The notes: a model not told the origin generated them from the sequence alone. Shown: positions 11,935-23,587, counted from the first letter of the stretch. The stretch is 64,000 nt of DNA from Solanum dulcamara (GCF_947179165.1 NC_077246.1:69412421-69476420); one strand, 5' to 3'. Numbers and translations are program-made.

Positions 11935-14900
11935 ATGGGGCGATTTATTTTCGTAGCAGTTTTCATGGTGGTGGCAATTGCAAATTTTTCAATTTTTGGA
12001 ACTTGTAAAGTAGCTGATGTTGTTGTTTTGTCTAGTAACCCTAATGAAGAAAGAGATAAATTAGCTACGGTTCAAGAAGATGAGGAAATTGATGGTGGTT
12101 TCTCTTCCTTAGATGGAATGTTACAATGGGCTATAGGTACTTTACTTTCCCCCAATTATCCTTTTTTTAACTTTTGATTTTAAGTTGTTATTGTGAAAGA
12201 AAAAATTGAATATTTTGTTCCTATGTGTCCATGGTGGATAGGAAGATGTGCATTACATGAATTAGGATTACTGTTCTGCTATTATTTGTTTTTTTATAAT
12301 TATTTTCTAATCTCTCTGAGTTAGAGGTAAGGTATATTAAGAGTGTTTGTGTACATTCTACCCTTTTCATACTATGTGGGCCTACACTGAGTATGTTGTT
12401 GTTGTTGTTGTTGTGTGTGTCCCTGGTGGATAGAGTTATCGGGTACTTATGTTGGTGGAAGGCAAAATGGGAGCAAAGATTTGAACTTTATGGGGGTTGT
12501 TTGGTTTGGTGATACCAGGATTTGAAGTTTACAGGGGTTGTTTGGTTTGCGGACTAGGTTATTCCGGGATACAAAGATTTGAACTTTATGGGGTTGTTTG
12601 ATTCGTGGAATAAGTTATCCTAGGACACCAAGATTTGAACTTTATGCGTTTGTTTGGTTCACTGACTAAGTTATTCTAGAATACCAAGATTTGAACTTTA
12701 TGGGGTTGTTTGATTCGTGGACTAAGTTATCCTAGGATATCAAGATTTGAACTTTATGGATTTGTTTGGTTCACTGACTAAGTTATTCTAGGATACCAAG
12801 ATTTGAACTTTATGGGGTTGTTTGATTCATGGACTAAGTTATCCTAGGATACCAAGATTTGAACTTTATGGGTTTGTTTGGTTCACTGACTAAGTTATTC
12901 TAGGATACCAAGATTTGAACTTTATGGGGTTGTTTGATTCATGGACTAAGTTATCCGAGGATACCAAGATTTGAAGTTTATGGGTTTGTTTTATTCGTGG
13001 ACTAAGTTTCGTGGACTAAGTTATCCCGGGATACCAAGATTTGTACTTTGTGGGGTTGTTTGGTTCATTGACTTAGTTATCCTAGGATACCAAAATTTGA
13101 ACTTTATGGGGTTGTTTGATTCGTGGACTTGATTATCCGATACCAAGTTTGACGGGATAAGGTGTGATATCCAGGATTTAAGTTTGAAATTAAATTTATA
13201 CTTTGTTTGGTTGAAGGTATAAGTTTAAATTTATATTTATACTTTCAACCAAACAAAAGTATAAATTTAATACTTAGACCCCACTTCGTGGGACTATACT
13301 ATATTGTTCTTGTAATCAGACTTAGTCCTGGAATATTCACCTTATCCCATGAACTAAATTCTAGAATAGTTATATTAGGTGTTAGTAACTAGGTTCTGAA
13401 TCTAACTTTTGTACATATTTCTTGCATTTCTTACTACAAATACAAGAATTGGACTAAAATTACTGGGTTCGTTTGAACCCGTATGGTACCTTTTGGTTCC
13501 GCCCCTGGTGGGAGGCAGCAAATACCTGTGGTAATAGCTGGCTTGAGTATGTTGTTGTTGTCGGTTTTGGAATAAAGAGTCAATTGATGAACCACTGATT
13601 AAGTAGAATTGAATGACATGTTTACTTATACAATTGGTTTTATGTTTACCCTTGTGTAATGATTTGGTTTCGTGTTAAATTGACATACACAGGGCATTCA
13701 GATCCCGGAGTACTAAAAGAAAGATCAGAAGTTGCTCAACGCATGTCTCCGGAGGAGCTAAACAATCGCCAGACCGAACTAAAGGTGTGGTTAACGATCT
13801 TGTGATTCTTTCGTTGTGCCTTAATGTTTTTTATAATACCCCCAACTTGCACTAGCATATGTACCCAGTACCTCTGTCCACCAAGGCTTACACAGATGAA
13901 AAGAACCAATACCCTTTCTTGCTTAACATCTACATGTATAAAGTATTGAAAAATAATAGGGTAAACTTGAGAAGTATTGAAGGTAGAATGTATTATTGCA
14001 AACAGCTGGAGTGTAGGATGTGGCAAAATGACAGTGTAACTTGATAGGAAACTGAATAAATGAAGCTTGCAAGTAAAGTTGGTTGGAGCTTCGGAAGCAG
14101 AATATGCGTCATCTTATGACTCAACTTTTGAGCTAAGTTACCATAATGGTCGAAAAAGGGCAAATCTTTTAATATTCAACTTCACTCTATTGAACATAGC
14201 ACGAATGTGCAACTCTAGAAAGGTTGCATGTCCAGCTCCTATTAGATTCACAAGATCACTGTTAGTCTTCTCCTAGTGTAAGAGGGAAATGTATAACAGT
14301 TCTTGGAAAATAAAATAGAAACTTTATTATGAATACGTATCTTAAAACTTGGCTTTTGACTGGGCTGATCTCAGTAGTCTTCGCATGAAATGCTTGCTTA
14401 TGAACATGTGGTTCTAAAGTAGTAAGTAGGGAGGGCTTCAGATTAAGCTTTTGGTTCTAGCTAATTTGTAAAGAATTAGAAGAAGATAAATTCAAAATTG
14501 TAGATGCTAGTGAAGTGCACCTACGGTTATTTTGGATAATCTGTTTGATTTGCTTATTCTAAAAAAATGTCCATTGTACTGTTCATGATCCATGCCAGCC
14601 TATGATCACTCAACTTGATTTGTCATTGATACATCACATAATTGAAGCCACGCAATGCTGACCACCATTTATTTAAATGTTGAAACAAATCCATTCCGAT
14701 GTAAGAAAATGCTTATACATGTGGGGAAAATCTGAGCTCATAGTGTTCTAGTTAGAACCCAATTAAGGGACTCTAGCATCTAATTTAAGCACGTTTTCCC
14801 CTACTATTTGCTTCAATTACCATTTCTTCTTGCATTGCCATTTTGGGTTGGGAATTTGGGATAAAGGAGGAGGTTTTATTAAGTAGTATGGGAAATTATC

Positions 14901-17827
14901 TTTTTTTTCCCTGATTCCATCAGTTCATCTAATTACAACCAGGTTTTGGGCTTTAGATTAGAAACTAAAGTAAAATGTAGTTTTGTGCTACTTGTTTGGC
15001 TCTAAATTCTACTATGGTGAGTATAGTTGATGAAGAATCCAAGAAGTTTCCTGACCGATATTTCTGTCTATCTTCGTTGCTTCTTTTTAGCTTAGTGGTA
15101 GTTTTGGGAGTGGGCAATGATAGGGCATAGGTGAGGACATCTCGTCTTTACCCGTATATCCATTTTGTTTCATCTTTAATTTGATTTACTTATCCCCCCA
15201 CCCCACCCCAACCAAAAAAAAGAAAAGAAATGAAGAATTATTTTGACACCTCTTGCAATTGTATTAAACGCAAAAGGGTCCTTTTTCTAATATGATTTTG
15301 TTCTTCAGTTGGGTTATTATACATTTATATGTTGTTTCTTCTCCAGGAACTGATGGAGAAGCTAAAAATGCCCTCAGATGCGCAGTTGATGCAGATTGCA
15401 GTTAATGATTTAGATAATTCATCCCTACCTCTGGAGCATCATCTTCGTGCCTTAGAGGAGCTGTTGGTACTTGTTGAGCATATTGATAATGCAATTGGTA
15501 TGTATAGTTCTCTGCATTTCTTTTGTTAGTATTACAGATGTTTGTGTTTGCCTCTTTAAGTTTTGGTTTTATGACTTCTGACTTAATATCAACAACAAAA
15601 AAACATACCCGGTATAGTTCCACACGTGGGGTCTGGGGAGGGTGTGGTGTCCGCGGTCACGCAGACGACCTTTGTTAGGTAGAGAGACATGACTTCTGAC
15701 TTAATATCAACTGCAGTAATTCATTAGCATCTATATTCCATTAGACACACTTCCGAGACCTAATAAGACTATTATCAAGCCTTTGGAGGCTCGAACCAGC
15801 AGCTGCCTTAATAAGCCTACAGCTGACCTCTTAGGGATTGAACTCTAGCAGCCTTTCTTAATCTTGGTTTTATGCATCTTCTTAATGATGCTTATGTGTA
15901 ATGTGTACTTGTTAATGTTTTGAGGATTCATCAGTAGTGTTCCTTTATGCAGGCATGAACCGATTTCTCACCATTCCTTCCATTTAAAGAAGCTATTGAG
16001 TGCACATGTATACTTTTCTTAATGCTTACATGGTTTTTGTTTACAGATCTGCAGAAACTTGGAGGCTTCAGTGTACTTATAAGAGTACTTAATCATTCTG
16101 AACCAGAGATAAGGACTGCTGCAGCATGGGTTCTTGGCAAAGCCAGTCAAAATAACCCCATTGTTCAGAAGCAGGTAGGAGCTATGTTTTTATACAAGTT
16201 TGGTCTTTAATGCTTTAATTTCTCCGTAGCTTTCATCTGTGCAATTTCTGTGTTTATATTCTAAATTTATTGGCTATTGTATCAACGCTATGCAATGACT
16301 TTTGCATTCAGGTCCTGGAACTTGGGTCATTGACAATGCTGATGAAGATGATGAAATCTCACACCACTGAAGAAGCAGTAAAAGCTTTATTTGCTATTTC
16401 AGCACTAATAAGAAACAATTTGAAAGGCCAAACTTTGTTTTATCAGGAAGCTGGAGATACAATGCTTCAGGTGACTGAAGATTGAGTCAAGTTAGAACTA
16501 GTTTGCTGCTGCAGTGTGTAACTTCCTTCGCTGTCTTTGTATGCAGGAGGTTCTTAGCAATTCAAATCTGGATATCAGGTTACATAAGAAGTCACTGTTT
16601 CTTATTGCTGATTTAGCCGAGAGTCAGCTGGAAAATGAGAACACTGCTGAGGTTTCCTTTTTTAGCAATCGATTGTTACTGAAGGCCATCATTGATTTAA
16701 TGGTATCGAGCGATCTTGATCTAATAGAAAAGGTTTGTGTAGTTTTTGATGCGAATGAGCATTAATTTCAAAAATATCTTATTTATCTAAACTTCATATG
16801 TACCCCTTAGGTTTTCAAATATTAGAGATGATCCTCATCCTCAGCAATTTTACGTAAAATCCACAGTTGCATCTATTGTCAGTACATCCATATACCTCCA
16901 AAGTTAAAGTGTCGTTCTGTATATCCTTTATCTTAACTAAATCACCTACTTTCATTTTCTACAAGTAGCTATATGAGTCTGTTGTGCTGTGGTTTGATGG
17001 TGGAGCATTGGTTAGATGGGAGAAGTAATCAGTAGAGCGTTGTCTGTTTAAAAAAATGTTTTCATTGGGACTAAGTCTTTTGGGTTAAATTCTTCTTTAG
17101 ATCTGTTTGGGTTTGAGTATGGGTCAAAGTCTGTTGGGATGATAGTGGCGGGGTCACTTCAGAACAAGAAATTCAACCGTGGTTTTCTTCATAGGGAAAG
17201 TTTTCGTGGTTTGTGAAGAAACTTATCAGATGTAAACTTTTGAATAAACCTGTTAACTGCGTGAGGAGGATATCCTTGGTAAGGATGGGGACTCATTTTC
17301 ATCTTTAAAGATGGACAATATTCTCGTTTTTGGTGTAGGGTCAGGATGGAACAGACATAAATCATCTTTTCATGTTTTGACTTGTTTTATTTGAACTATC
17401 CCGCTTATCTTTCATTTCATTTCCGTCCTCAATACATTGAACAAAGCCTCTTTTATACAAAATAATGCCGTGCATGGTGGTGACATCTTTCAAAAGTCTA
17501 TTATATGCTTGACATTGCTTTAACTGCAGGCCCTTTGCGCAATCAAAAACATACTACTACTTAGATCGACTGAAGTTCACCTCTTCAGGGATTTCTGTAA
17601 ATTAAACGAGGTACTTGAGAGGACGAGGCAACAGTTGCAGCAGTTAAATGATCTTAGAGAAGAATACGCAATGGATGTAGAGAGTCTTCGCAAAGAAGTT
17701 AACCAGACCTTCCTTCAAAAGCTGAATAAGGTGAGGGAGACATTAATATAAATCCCTTTTCAGTTGAAGTTGAACTTGGATCCTTTGCTAAAACTCGAAA
17801 TGACAGGTTACACAAGCTGCATTATGA
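11935..17827 (+). CDS. SIL1/Fes1-type Hsp70 nucleotide exchange factor, ER-targeted
   Basis: Exons: 11935-12136, 13693-13784, 15347-15497, 16047-16174, 16312-16470, 16547-16732, 17530-17730, 17807-17827; joined they give 379 codons plus stop, with GT/AG borders and matching phases. The start follows a 5' leader and opens a hydrophobic signal peptide (residues 4-22). Next comes an acidic stretch, then LQWAIGHSDPGVLKER, the hallmark N-terminal motif of Fes1/HspBP1 proteins. Exons 3-6 encode ARM-type helical repeats (for example IRTAAAWVLGKASQNNP), and exon 7 a charged C-terminal helix. Family members release ADP from Hsp70; with a signal peptide the likely partner is BiP in the ER lumen. I relate it to Arabidopsis At3g51980 from memory. 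No KDEL-type tail is seen. Intron 1 contains a minisatellite. The cytosolic Fes1 branch is less likely because of the signal peptide. Confidence 0.88.
12440..13170. repeat. Minisatellite in intron 1 of the SIL1-like gene
   Basis: About a dozen copies of a roughly 57-bp unit containing 'actaagttatcc', 'ggataccaagatttgaac' and 'tttatggggttgtttg'. In the central part two versions alternate (ttcgtggac / ttcactgac), giving a dimeric higher-order pattern. SINE-derived words ('atgttggtggaaggc') precede it. A related array sits at the same intron position in the neighbouring duplicate. Confidence 0.85.
13480..13560 (+). repeat. SINE 3' remnant in intron 1
   Basis: The words 'gggaggcagcaaatacc', 'agctggc' and a TTG run resemble the 3' part of SolS-type SINEs, such as the better copy at 54225-54470. 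The equivalent remnant is found in the duplicate gene at 19750-19810, so it predates the gene duplication. Confidence 0.45.
15600..15690 (-). repeat. Retroposon 3'-end remnant in intron 3
   Basis: 'acaacaaaaaaacat' followed by 'cacgtggggtctggggaggg' is, on the minus strand, the 3' end with a TTG-repeat tail that is shared by RTE-type LINEs and TS SINEs. The fuller plus-strand copy lies at 33350-33420. Only this 3' part is present. Confidence 0.5.
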
Positions 17828-18020
17828 TCCGGTTTTTGAACTTTATACTACTTGTATTCTGCTCTGTGGGGAAGGCGCGGATGTAGCCAAGTGGATCGAT
17901 ATCTTCATCATCACCACGCCATTGGTTCATCTGGACATGGACTTGAAATTGGTACATCATCTGCTTAGCACAGCACTAATATGAGATGGATAACATTATG
18001 AGCTGACGACGATGACTTGG

Positions 18021-18320
18021 GCTGATTTTATAAGTGCTACTATTTAAGTTATATCCAATTGTCTCAAGTATTTAACTTTTGATCAATTTTGTTAAAGTGA
18101 TAGCAATGTAATGTATGTGAACAGACAGGTTGATTTTATAAGTTATATCCAATTTTCTCAAGTATTTGACTTTTGATCAATTTTGTTAAAGTGATAGCAA
18201 TGTAATGTATGTGAACAGACAGGTTGATTTTATAAGTTATATCCAATTTTCTCAAGTATTTAACTTTTAATCAATTTTTGTAAAAGTGATAGCAATGTAA
18301 TGTGTGTGAAGAGAATCAAT
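18021..18320. repeat. Three tandem copies of a ~95-bp unit
   Basis: Three successive blocks contain 'ataagttatatccaatt', 'ctcaagtattt' and 'gtgatagcaatgtaatgt'. They lie 0.2 kb downstream of the stop of the SIL1-like gene. Copies 2 and 3 are nearly identical, so the array is fairly young. No equivalent array follows the duplicate gene. Confidence 0.85.
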
Positions 18321-18494
18321 TTTGTGGCAAGACCAATTGAAATATGAGTTGAACTTCATTTAAATTGTATTTCAAAATTCGAAAAATATTTGATTTTTTC
18401 AACTTTAGGCCTCAAATTTATTTTTAGAAGGCTAAAATTCCGGTCAATTTGGTTAGGGATATTAATTAAAGAGAAACAATGACGATAACAACCC

Positions 18495-18513
18495 CGTGGA
18501 TGCTTCCAATTGG
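18495..18513 (-). promoter_or_regulatory. ERSE conserved upstream of the truncated paralogue
   Basis: On the minus strand this reads CCAAT, nine bases, CCACG, again a perfect ERSE, about 230 bp upstream of the ATG at 18745. Surrounding words ('cgtggatgcttccaattggtc') align with the promoter of the full-length gene. The overlapping G-box there has been lost (CCCCGTGG here), while the ERSE itself is intact. Confidence 0.7.
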
Positions 18514-18744
18514 TCAAACTTAATATAATAATTATCAGCTTAATACTTATATTAGAGTCCATAAATTATAAAACTACTAATCACGAATTACTTATCCACT
18601 TAAACATATAATTATCTTAATTAACAACTCAGAGATTATTACTCCTTCAATTCCATTTTATACGATACTGTTTGACTTGACACAGTATTTAAACGTAAAT
18701 TGTTCGTGACATTTTTTTTGTGACGGCGAGAGTAATCAACAGCA

Positions 18745-21238
18745 ATGGGGCGATTGATTTTCATAGCAGTTCTTATGGTGGTGGTGGCAATTGCAAACTT
18801 TGCTAGTAGTGAAGTAGCTACAGGTACAGCTTTTAATTATCCTATTTTATGTGTGACGTTATGTAACAACGGATAACGATACATATGAAATATTAAGTAA
18901 CAACCATCCAAACAGAGTGTTATCTTTTTTTTCTTTTTTAGATTGTAATTGTGAAAGCTCAAATCAAATATTTTGTTCTTGGTAATTTCTTTCTCTGTGT
19001 CCCCGGTGCAGAGAGTTACAGGCAGAAGGTGAACAAAGATTTGAACATTATGGGGTTGTTTGATTTTCTGTCTAAGTTATCCTTGATACTGGGATTTGAA
19101 CGTTATCAGGTTGTCTGGTTTGCAGATTAAGTTATCCCAATTACCAGGATTTGAACTTTATGGGGTCATTTGATTCGCGGACTAAGTTATTCCGCATACC
19201 AAGATTTGAACTTTATGGGATTGTTTGGTTCGCAGACTAAGTTATCCTGGATACCAAGATTTGAATTTTATGGGGTCATTTGGTTCACGGGCTAAGTTAT
19301 CCCAGATACCAATATTTGAACTTTTATGGAGTTGTTTTGTTCGCGGTGCCGTGATATCAAGATTTGAACTTTATGGGTCGTTTAGTTCACGAGCTAATAG
19401 TCCCGGATGGGATTGTTTGGTTAGCAGACTAAGTTTATCCCGGATACCAAAATTTGAACTTTATGGGGTCGTTTGGTTAGCGGACTAACTTATATCGGGA
19501 TACCAAGTTGGATGGAATAAGATGTGACATCGGGATTAAGTTTGAAATCTAATTACACTTTGTTTGGTTTTAGGTATTAATTTATACTTTCAATCAAATA
19601 AAGTGTAAATTCAATCTCAAATTTAATCCTGGGATGTCCACCTAATCTCATTAACTAAATTTTAGAATAGTGATATTAGGTGCTAGTAACTGTTTGGACT
19701 AAAATTATTCGGTTCGGCTGAGCCCATATGCTACCTTTTGGCTCCGTCCCCGAAGGGAGGTGGGAGGCAGCAGGTACCTGTAGAATTAGCTGGCCTGAAT
19801 GTGTTGTTGGTTTTGGAATGAAGATTCAATTGATGAACTACTTATTAAGTAGAATTGAAAGATAAATTTACTTATACAATTGGTTTTACGATTACCTGTG
19901 TGTAATGGTTTGGTTTCTTGTTGAATTGATATACAAAGGGCATTCAGATCCTGGAGTGCTCAAAGAAAGATCAGAAGATGTTCAACAAATGTCTCCAGAG
20001 GAGATACAAAATCACGAGACTGAACTAAAGGTGCGGTTAATGAGCTCATGATTCTTCTTTTGTGTCTTAATAGTATATTTTGGAGGATTTGACACAGGTG
20101 TGGCAACGTGTTTGGAGAGCCCGAGCAAAATATTACACATATTGGCATTTGCACAAATGTGCAACTCTAGAAAGGCTGCATGTCCATCTCCTGCTAGACT
20201 CATGAGATTGCTGTTAGCCCTCTCCTAGTGTCTATGTTGCTCGCGGATTGTCCAAATTTTAAACTGTTGCATCCGTCATCAGTACATCCATATACCTCCA
20301 AAGTTACAGTATCGCTCTGTAGGACTTTATCCTTTATCTTAACCAAATCAGTTACTTTCATTTGTGGCAAGTGGCTATATCAGTCTGTTGTACTCCGGTT
20401 TGATGGTGGAGTGTTGGTTAGACGATGGGAGAAGTAATCATTAGACCGATGTCTATTTCCACAATCGTTTTTCATTGGGGCCAAGTCTTTTGTGTTAAAT
20501 TCTTCTTTTGATCAGTTTGGTTTAGTGTATGAGTCAAAGTCCGTTGTGATGATAGCAGCCTCACCTCAGAACAAGAAATTCAACCGCGATTTTCTTCAAA
20601 GGAAAAGTTTTGGTGGTTTATGCAGAAATTTATCAGATGTAAACTTTTGAAGAAACCTGTTAGCTGCGTGAGGAGGATATCCTTGGTCGGGATGGGGTTC
20701 ATTTTCATCTTTAATGATGGAAAATATACTCGTTTTTTGGTGTAGAGTCAGGAATGGAACGGAGAGAAATCATCTTTTCACGATTTGACTTGGTTAGGCC
20801 ATGTCTTTCGAACAAAATATCTTTATGTAGATGTACAATGTGCACATAAAAACTGTCATTTTCCGTCCTCAATACATTGGACAAGGCCTCTTATTGCCAT
20901 TCGTGTTGTGGCATCTTTAAAAAGTCTGTTATGGGCGGGGCTTGAGACGTGATATTGCTTTAACTGCAGGCCATTTATGCAAACGTTCAACACTACAGGG
21001 AAGTGTGTTATTCAAGCGGGGCACTTGATAGGTTTTGGCAACATATGCAGAAGAAGTTAAATGATCATAGTGAATATGCAATGAATGTAGAGAGTCTTCA
21101 CAAAGAAGTTAACCTGACCTTACTTCAAAAGATGAATAAGGTGAGTGAAACACTAATATAGATTTCTTTTCAGTTGAAGTTGAACTTTCATCCTTTTGCT
21201 AAAACTCTAAATGACAGGTTACACAACCTGCAATATGA
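18745..21238 (+). CDS. Truncated tandem duplicate of the SIL1-like gene, lacking ARM repeats
   Basis: Four exons match exons 1, 2, 7 and 8 of the neighbour: 18745-18823, 19939-20030, 20970-21140, 21218-21238. Joined they are 363 nt and give an uninterrupted 120-residue frame with GT/AG sites. The product would keep the signal peptide (MGRLIFIAVLMVVVAIANF), most of the HSDPGVLKERSE motif and the C-terminal charged helix (NDHSEYAMNVESLHKEVN). It loses the whole ARM repeat region that contacts Hsp70. Exon 1 is also shortened by about 120 nt. Exon 2 ends and exon 7 begins in phase 0, so loss of exons 3-6 preserved the frame. It may be a decaying pseudogene that happens to be open, or a short secreted/ER protein. 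Exon 7 has diverged strongly. Transcription is not shown by sequence alone. Confidence 0.65.
19030..19505. repeat. Minisatellite in intron 1 of the truncated paralogue
   Basis: About eight copies of the same roughly 57-bp unit as in the full gene ('accaagatttgaactttatgg', 'actaagttatcc'). Units here are more diverged, with different lengths between copies. An in-frame run through it makes a spurious 87-residue ORF at 19225-19488. Confidence 0.85.
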
Positions 21239-21369
21239 TGACGGTTGCTAGCTAGGGAAGGTGCGGATGTAGCCAAGTGGATCGATATCTTCATCATCGC
21301 CACGCCATTGGTTCATCTGGACATGGACTTGAAATTGGTACATCATTTGCTTAGGACTATATAGGACAC

Positions 21370-22194
21370 TGTTGGATACTTGGGACTAAATGTTTTACAG
21401 TGGATGTAAAACATTTGGCTATTCCATTAGAGTTTCTGATTGATATGAATAAATTCATCGGTTTAGTCTATAATCTTGATAGCTTGGTGTTTGACAATGT
21501 TAGTGTGTGAACATTTTAACATTTTATTAAATTGCAATTTTAGCAATTGTCCATTGATGACATTTAATGTCATCTTTATTATTCTTTCTTTAGTGCATAA
21601 AAATGTCTTTCATTATCATCTTTATTTAGTGCAAGACTAAATCATTCCATTATGTATTTTTAATCTAATTATCACTAATAAGTGGTGCACTAAATCATAT
21701 TATTATGTATTTTTAATCTAATTATCACTAATAAGTGGTGCACTAAATCATAATGGTGCACTAAATCATAATGGTACACTAAATAATGATAATGATGGCA
21801 TTCTATTATTTTTTCATCTTTGAATGATTTTCTCTCCTATAAATAGAGAGGTCTTCTTTGTTTTGAAAGGTAAGAAAAGGATAAGAAAAAATTGAGAGAG
21901 TTAAGTTTATATAAAAAAGAGAGTTCTTATTAGTTGAAGGGAGGTATTCTTTGTGAAGAGCTTTAAACTCAACTCTTGTCCAGAGTTTGTTGAGTTACAT
22001 TTTTGTGATAAGGCTGTTGTATCCTGGAGGGGACAAGTCAAGAGGACTACTGCTGGACCAGTGAAAAGATTTACTGCAGTGGGCTTGAATCTCCTTAAAG
22101 AGAGCGAGATATCCGCGCCTCAGCCAAGAAGTGAAGTTAATTTCTTCATTTTTATTTTTTAATTGTAATTTGTAATCTTATAATTTCACCAACA
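21370..22194 (+). mobile_element. Solo LTR, Ty1/copia-like
   Basis: Begins TGTTGGA and ends CACCAACA, so the termini are the inverted TGTTGG/CCAACA typical of copia LTRs. Flanks are GACAC (21365-21369) and GACAA (195-199 of the 22-kb line), a 5-bp target duplication with one mismatch. A TATA-box-like 'ctataaatagag' at about 21838 fits an LTR promoter. An internal tandem repeat with 'aatctaattatcactaata' lies at 21660-21780. No coding region. It sits right behind the conserved 3' segment of the truncated paralogue. Confidence 0.75.
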
Positions 22195-22436
22195 GACAAT
22201 GTATTTAGTATTGGAATAAAATGAATCTGAATAGATCAGAATGAATATAAATGATTCATATAGTCAATCCTAACTTAAGGCGATCCTATCGTGAGTTTTT
22301 GCTTGTTTCCCTTATAGCTTGGGTGCATCTAATCAAAATGACGTCGTAGAATATTCATACGAATAAATAATAAAGGAAAAGTAGCATTTCAATCCTAAGT
22401 TATTGGTAAATTCTAATTTTTGGACCTTGTGGTATA

Positions 22437-22774
22437 CTCCTTCTATTACATATTAACTGAATTTCTAAAGCTTTTTTCATTGTTTAAAATAGTTGAATTG
22501 TTCAAAGTTCAAGAGAAATGTTTTAATCTTTTTCCATGTTTACCCTTTGCATTAATGAAGTTTTGTAATTTTGTAGGAATTAAACTACACTACTTACAAA
22601 GTTATACTCCAATAAAGTACTATTTGTATTTATGATTTCACATTTAATCATTTTTATGAGGCTGATTAAACAAAAGGGCAATAGAGGAAAATATAGTTCA
22701 AATTTTGTCATTAAATGCTTTTCTTAATATATGTGTATTACCTTAGAAATTCAGTTAATATAGAATAGAGGGAG
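22437..22774. mobile_element. Stowaway-like MITE
   Basis: Inverted ends CTCCTTCTATTACATATTAA and (minus strand) CTCCCTCTATTCTATATTAA are flanked by TA on both sides, the Stowaway/Tc1-mariner target duplication. The inverted repeat extends for about 35 bp ('ctgaatttctaa'). Length 338 bp, no coding capacity. Confidence 0.8.
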
Positions 22775-23214
22775 TATAACTAAATGTATTTACATGAAAA
22801 TTTGTGTTTCGGTGCCTTTTATATATAAGTACTAATATGTTACAATTTAAAACTATTTTTAGGATGATATTAAACCTATTATATGGAGTAATAATACAAA
22901 CTTAAGTTAGAGGGATGTAATTGTATAACTTGTAAAATTTTCGAAGATTTACAAATAGATGGATCAGAAGTGCATATTTGAATTAACTGAAGATTAAATG
23001 TGTTTAGCCAAATATCAAAGGACTAAAACTCAAATTTGTCAATATTTGAGGGATTAAAAGTGAAAATTTCTCTATTTACATTTTATATTTGGCACACCTC
23101 TTAAAAAATTATTAATAAGTTTACTATATTGCCTTTGAATATAAAAAAATTCTACGTTTTGAGAAATGCATTGAGAAATGACCATAGTTAATAATAGGGT
23201 AAAATAGGAACTAA

Positions 23215-23414
23215 GGGCTCTTTTAGTTGGGGAACAAGTTATTCCGAGATTAATTATTTCAGAATTAGTCATTCCACTCTCAATGTGGGATAAAGATAAC
23301 ATAATAATCTCGGAATAAGTTATCGCGCCATTTATTCCAACTAAATATGGGATAAACTCATCCTATAATTAATCATAGGATTAGTTATCCTTGTCCCTCG
23401 TACCAAATGAACCT
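23215..23414. mobile_element. Tourist-like MITE (TAA target site)
   Basis: Imperfect inverted ends: GGGCTCTTTTAGTTGGGGA on the left and AGGTTCATTTGGTACGAGGGA read from the right on the minus strand, each followed by ACAAG. TAA flanks both sides (212-214 and 415-417 of the 23-kb lines). About 200 bp, non-coding. Confidence 0.65.
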
Positions 23415-23587
23415 TAAGCGATAAATTTTATCTTGATTTTTCAAATTTAAAGTGAAAATTAACATCTATTTTTAGTACAATAGATAAATAAAAATAAATG
23501 GAGGGAGTAAGAAAGAGTCGTTTATCAGTTTACTGTGTAGTTAAGAAAACTTTTTTTTCAAATAGAAAAATTCACTATCTTTTCACG

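Noticed and set aside
17877..17950. Plastid-type tRNA-His gene
   Set aside because: Only the first 21 nt agree; anticodon and T arms are absent.
19225..19488. 87-residue ORF with repeated 'ELYG' words
   Set aside because: It is the minisatellite unit translated in one frame, inside an intron of the truncated paralogue.
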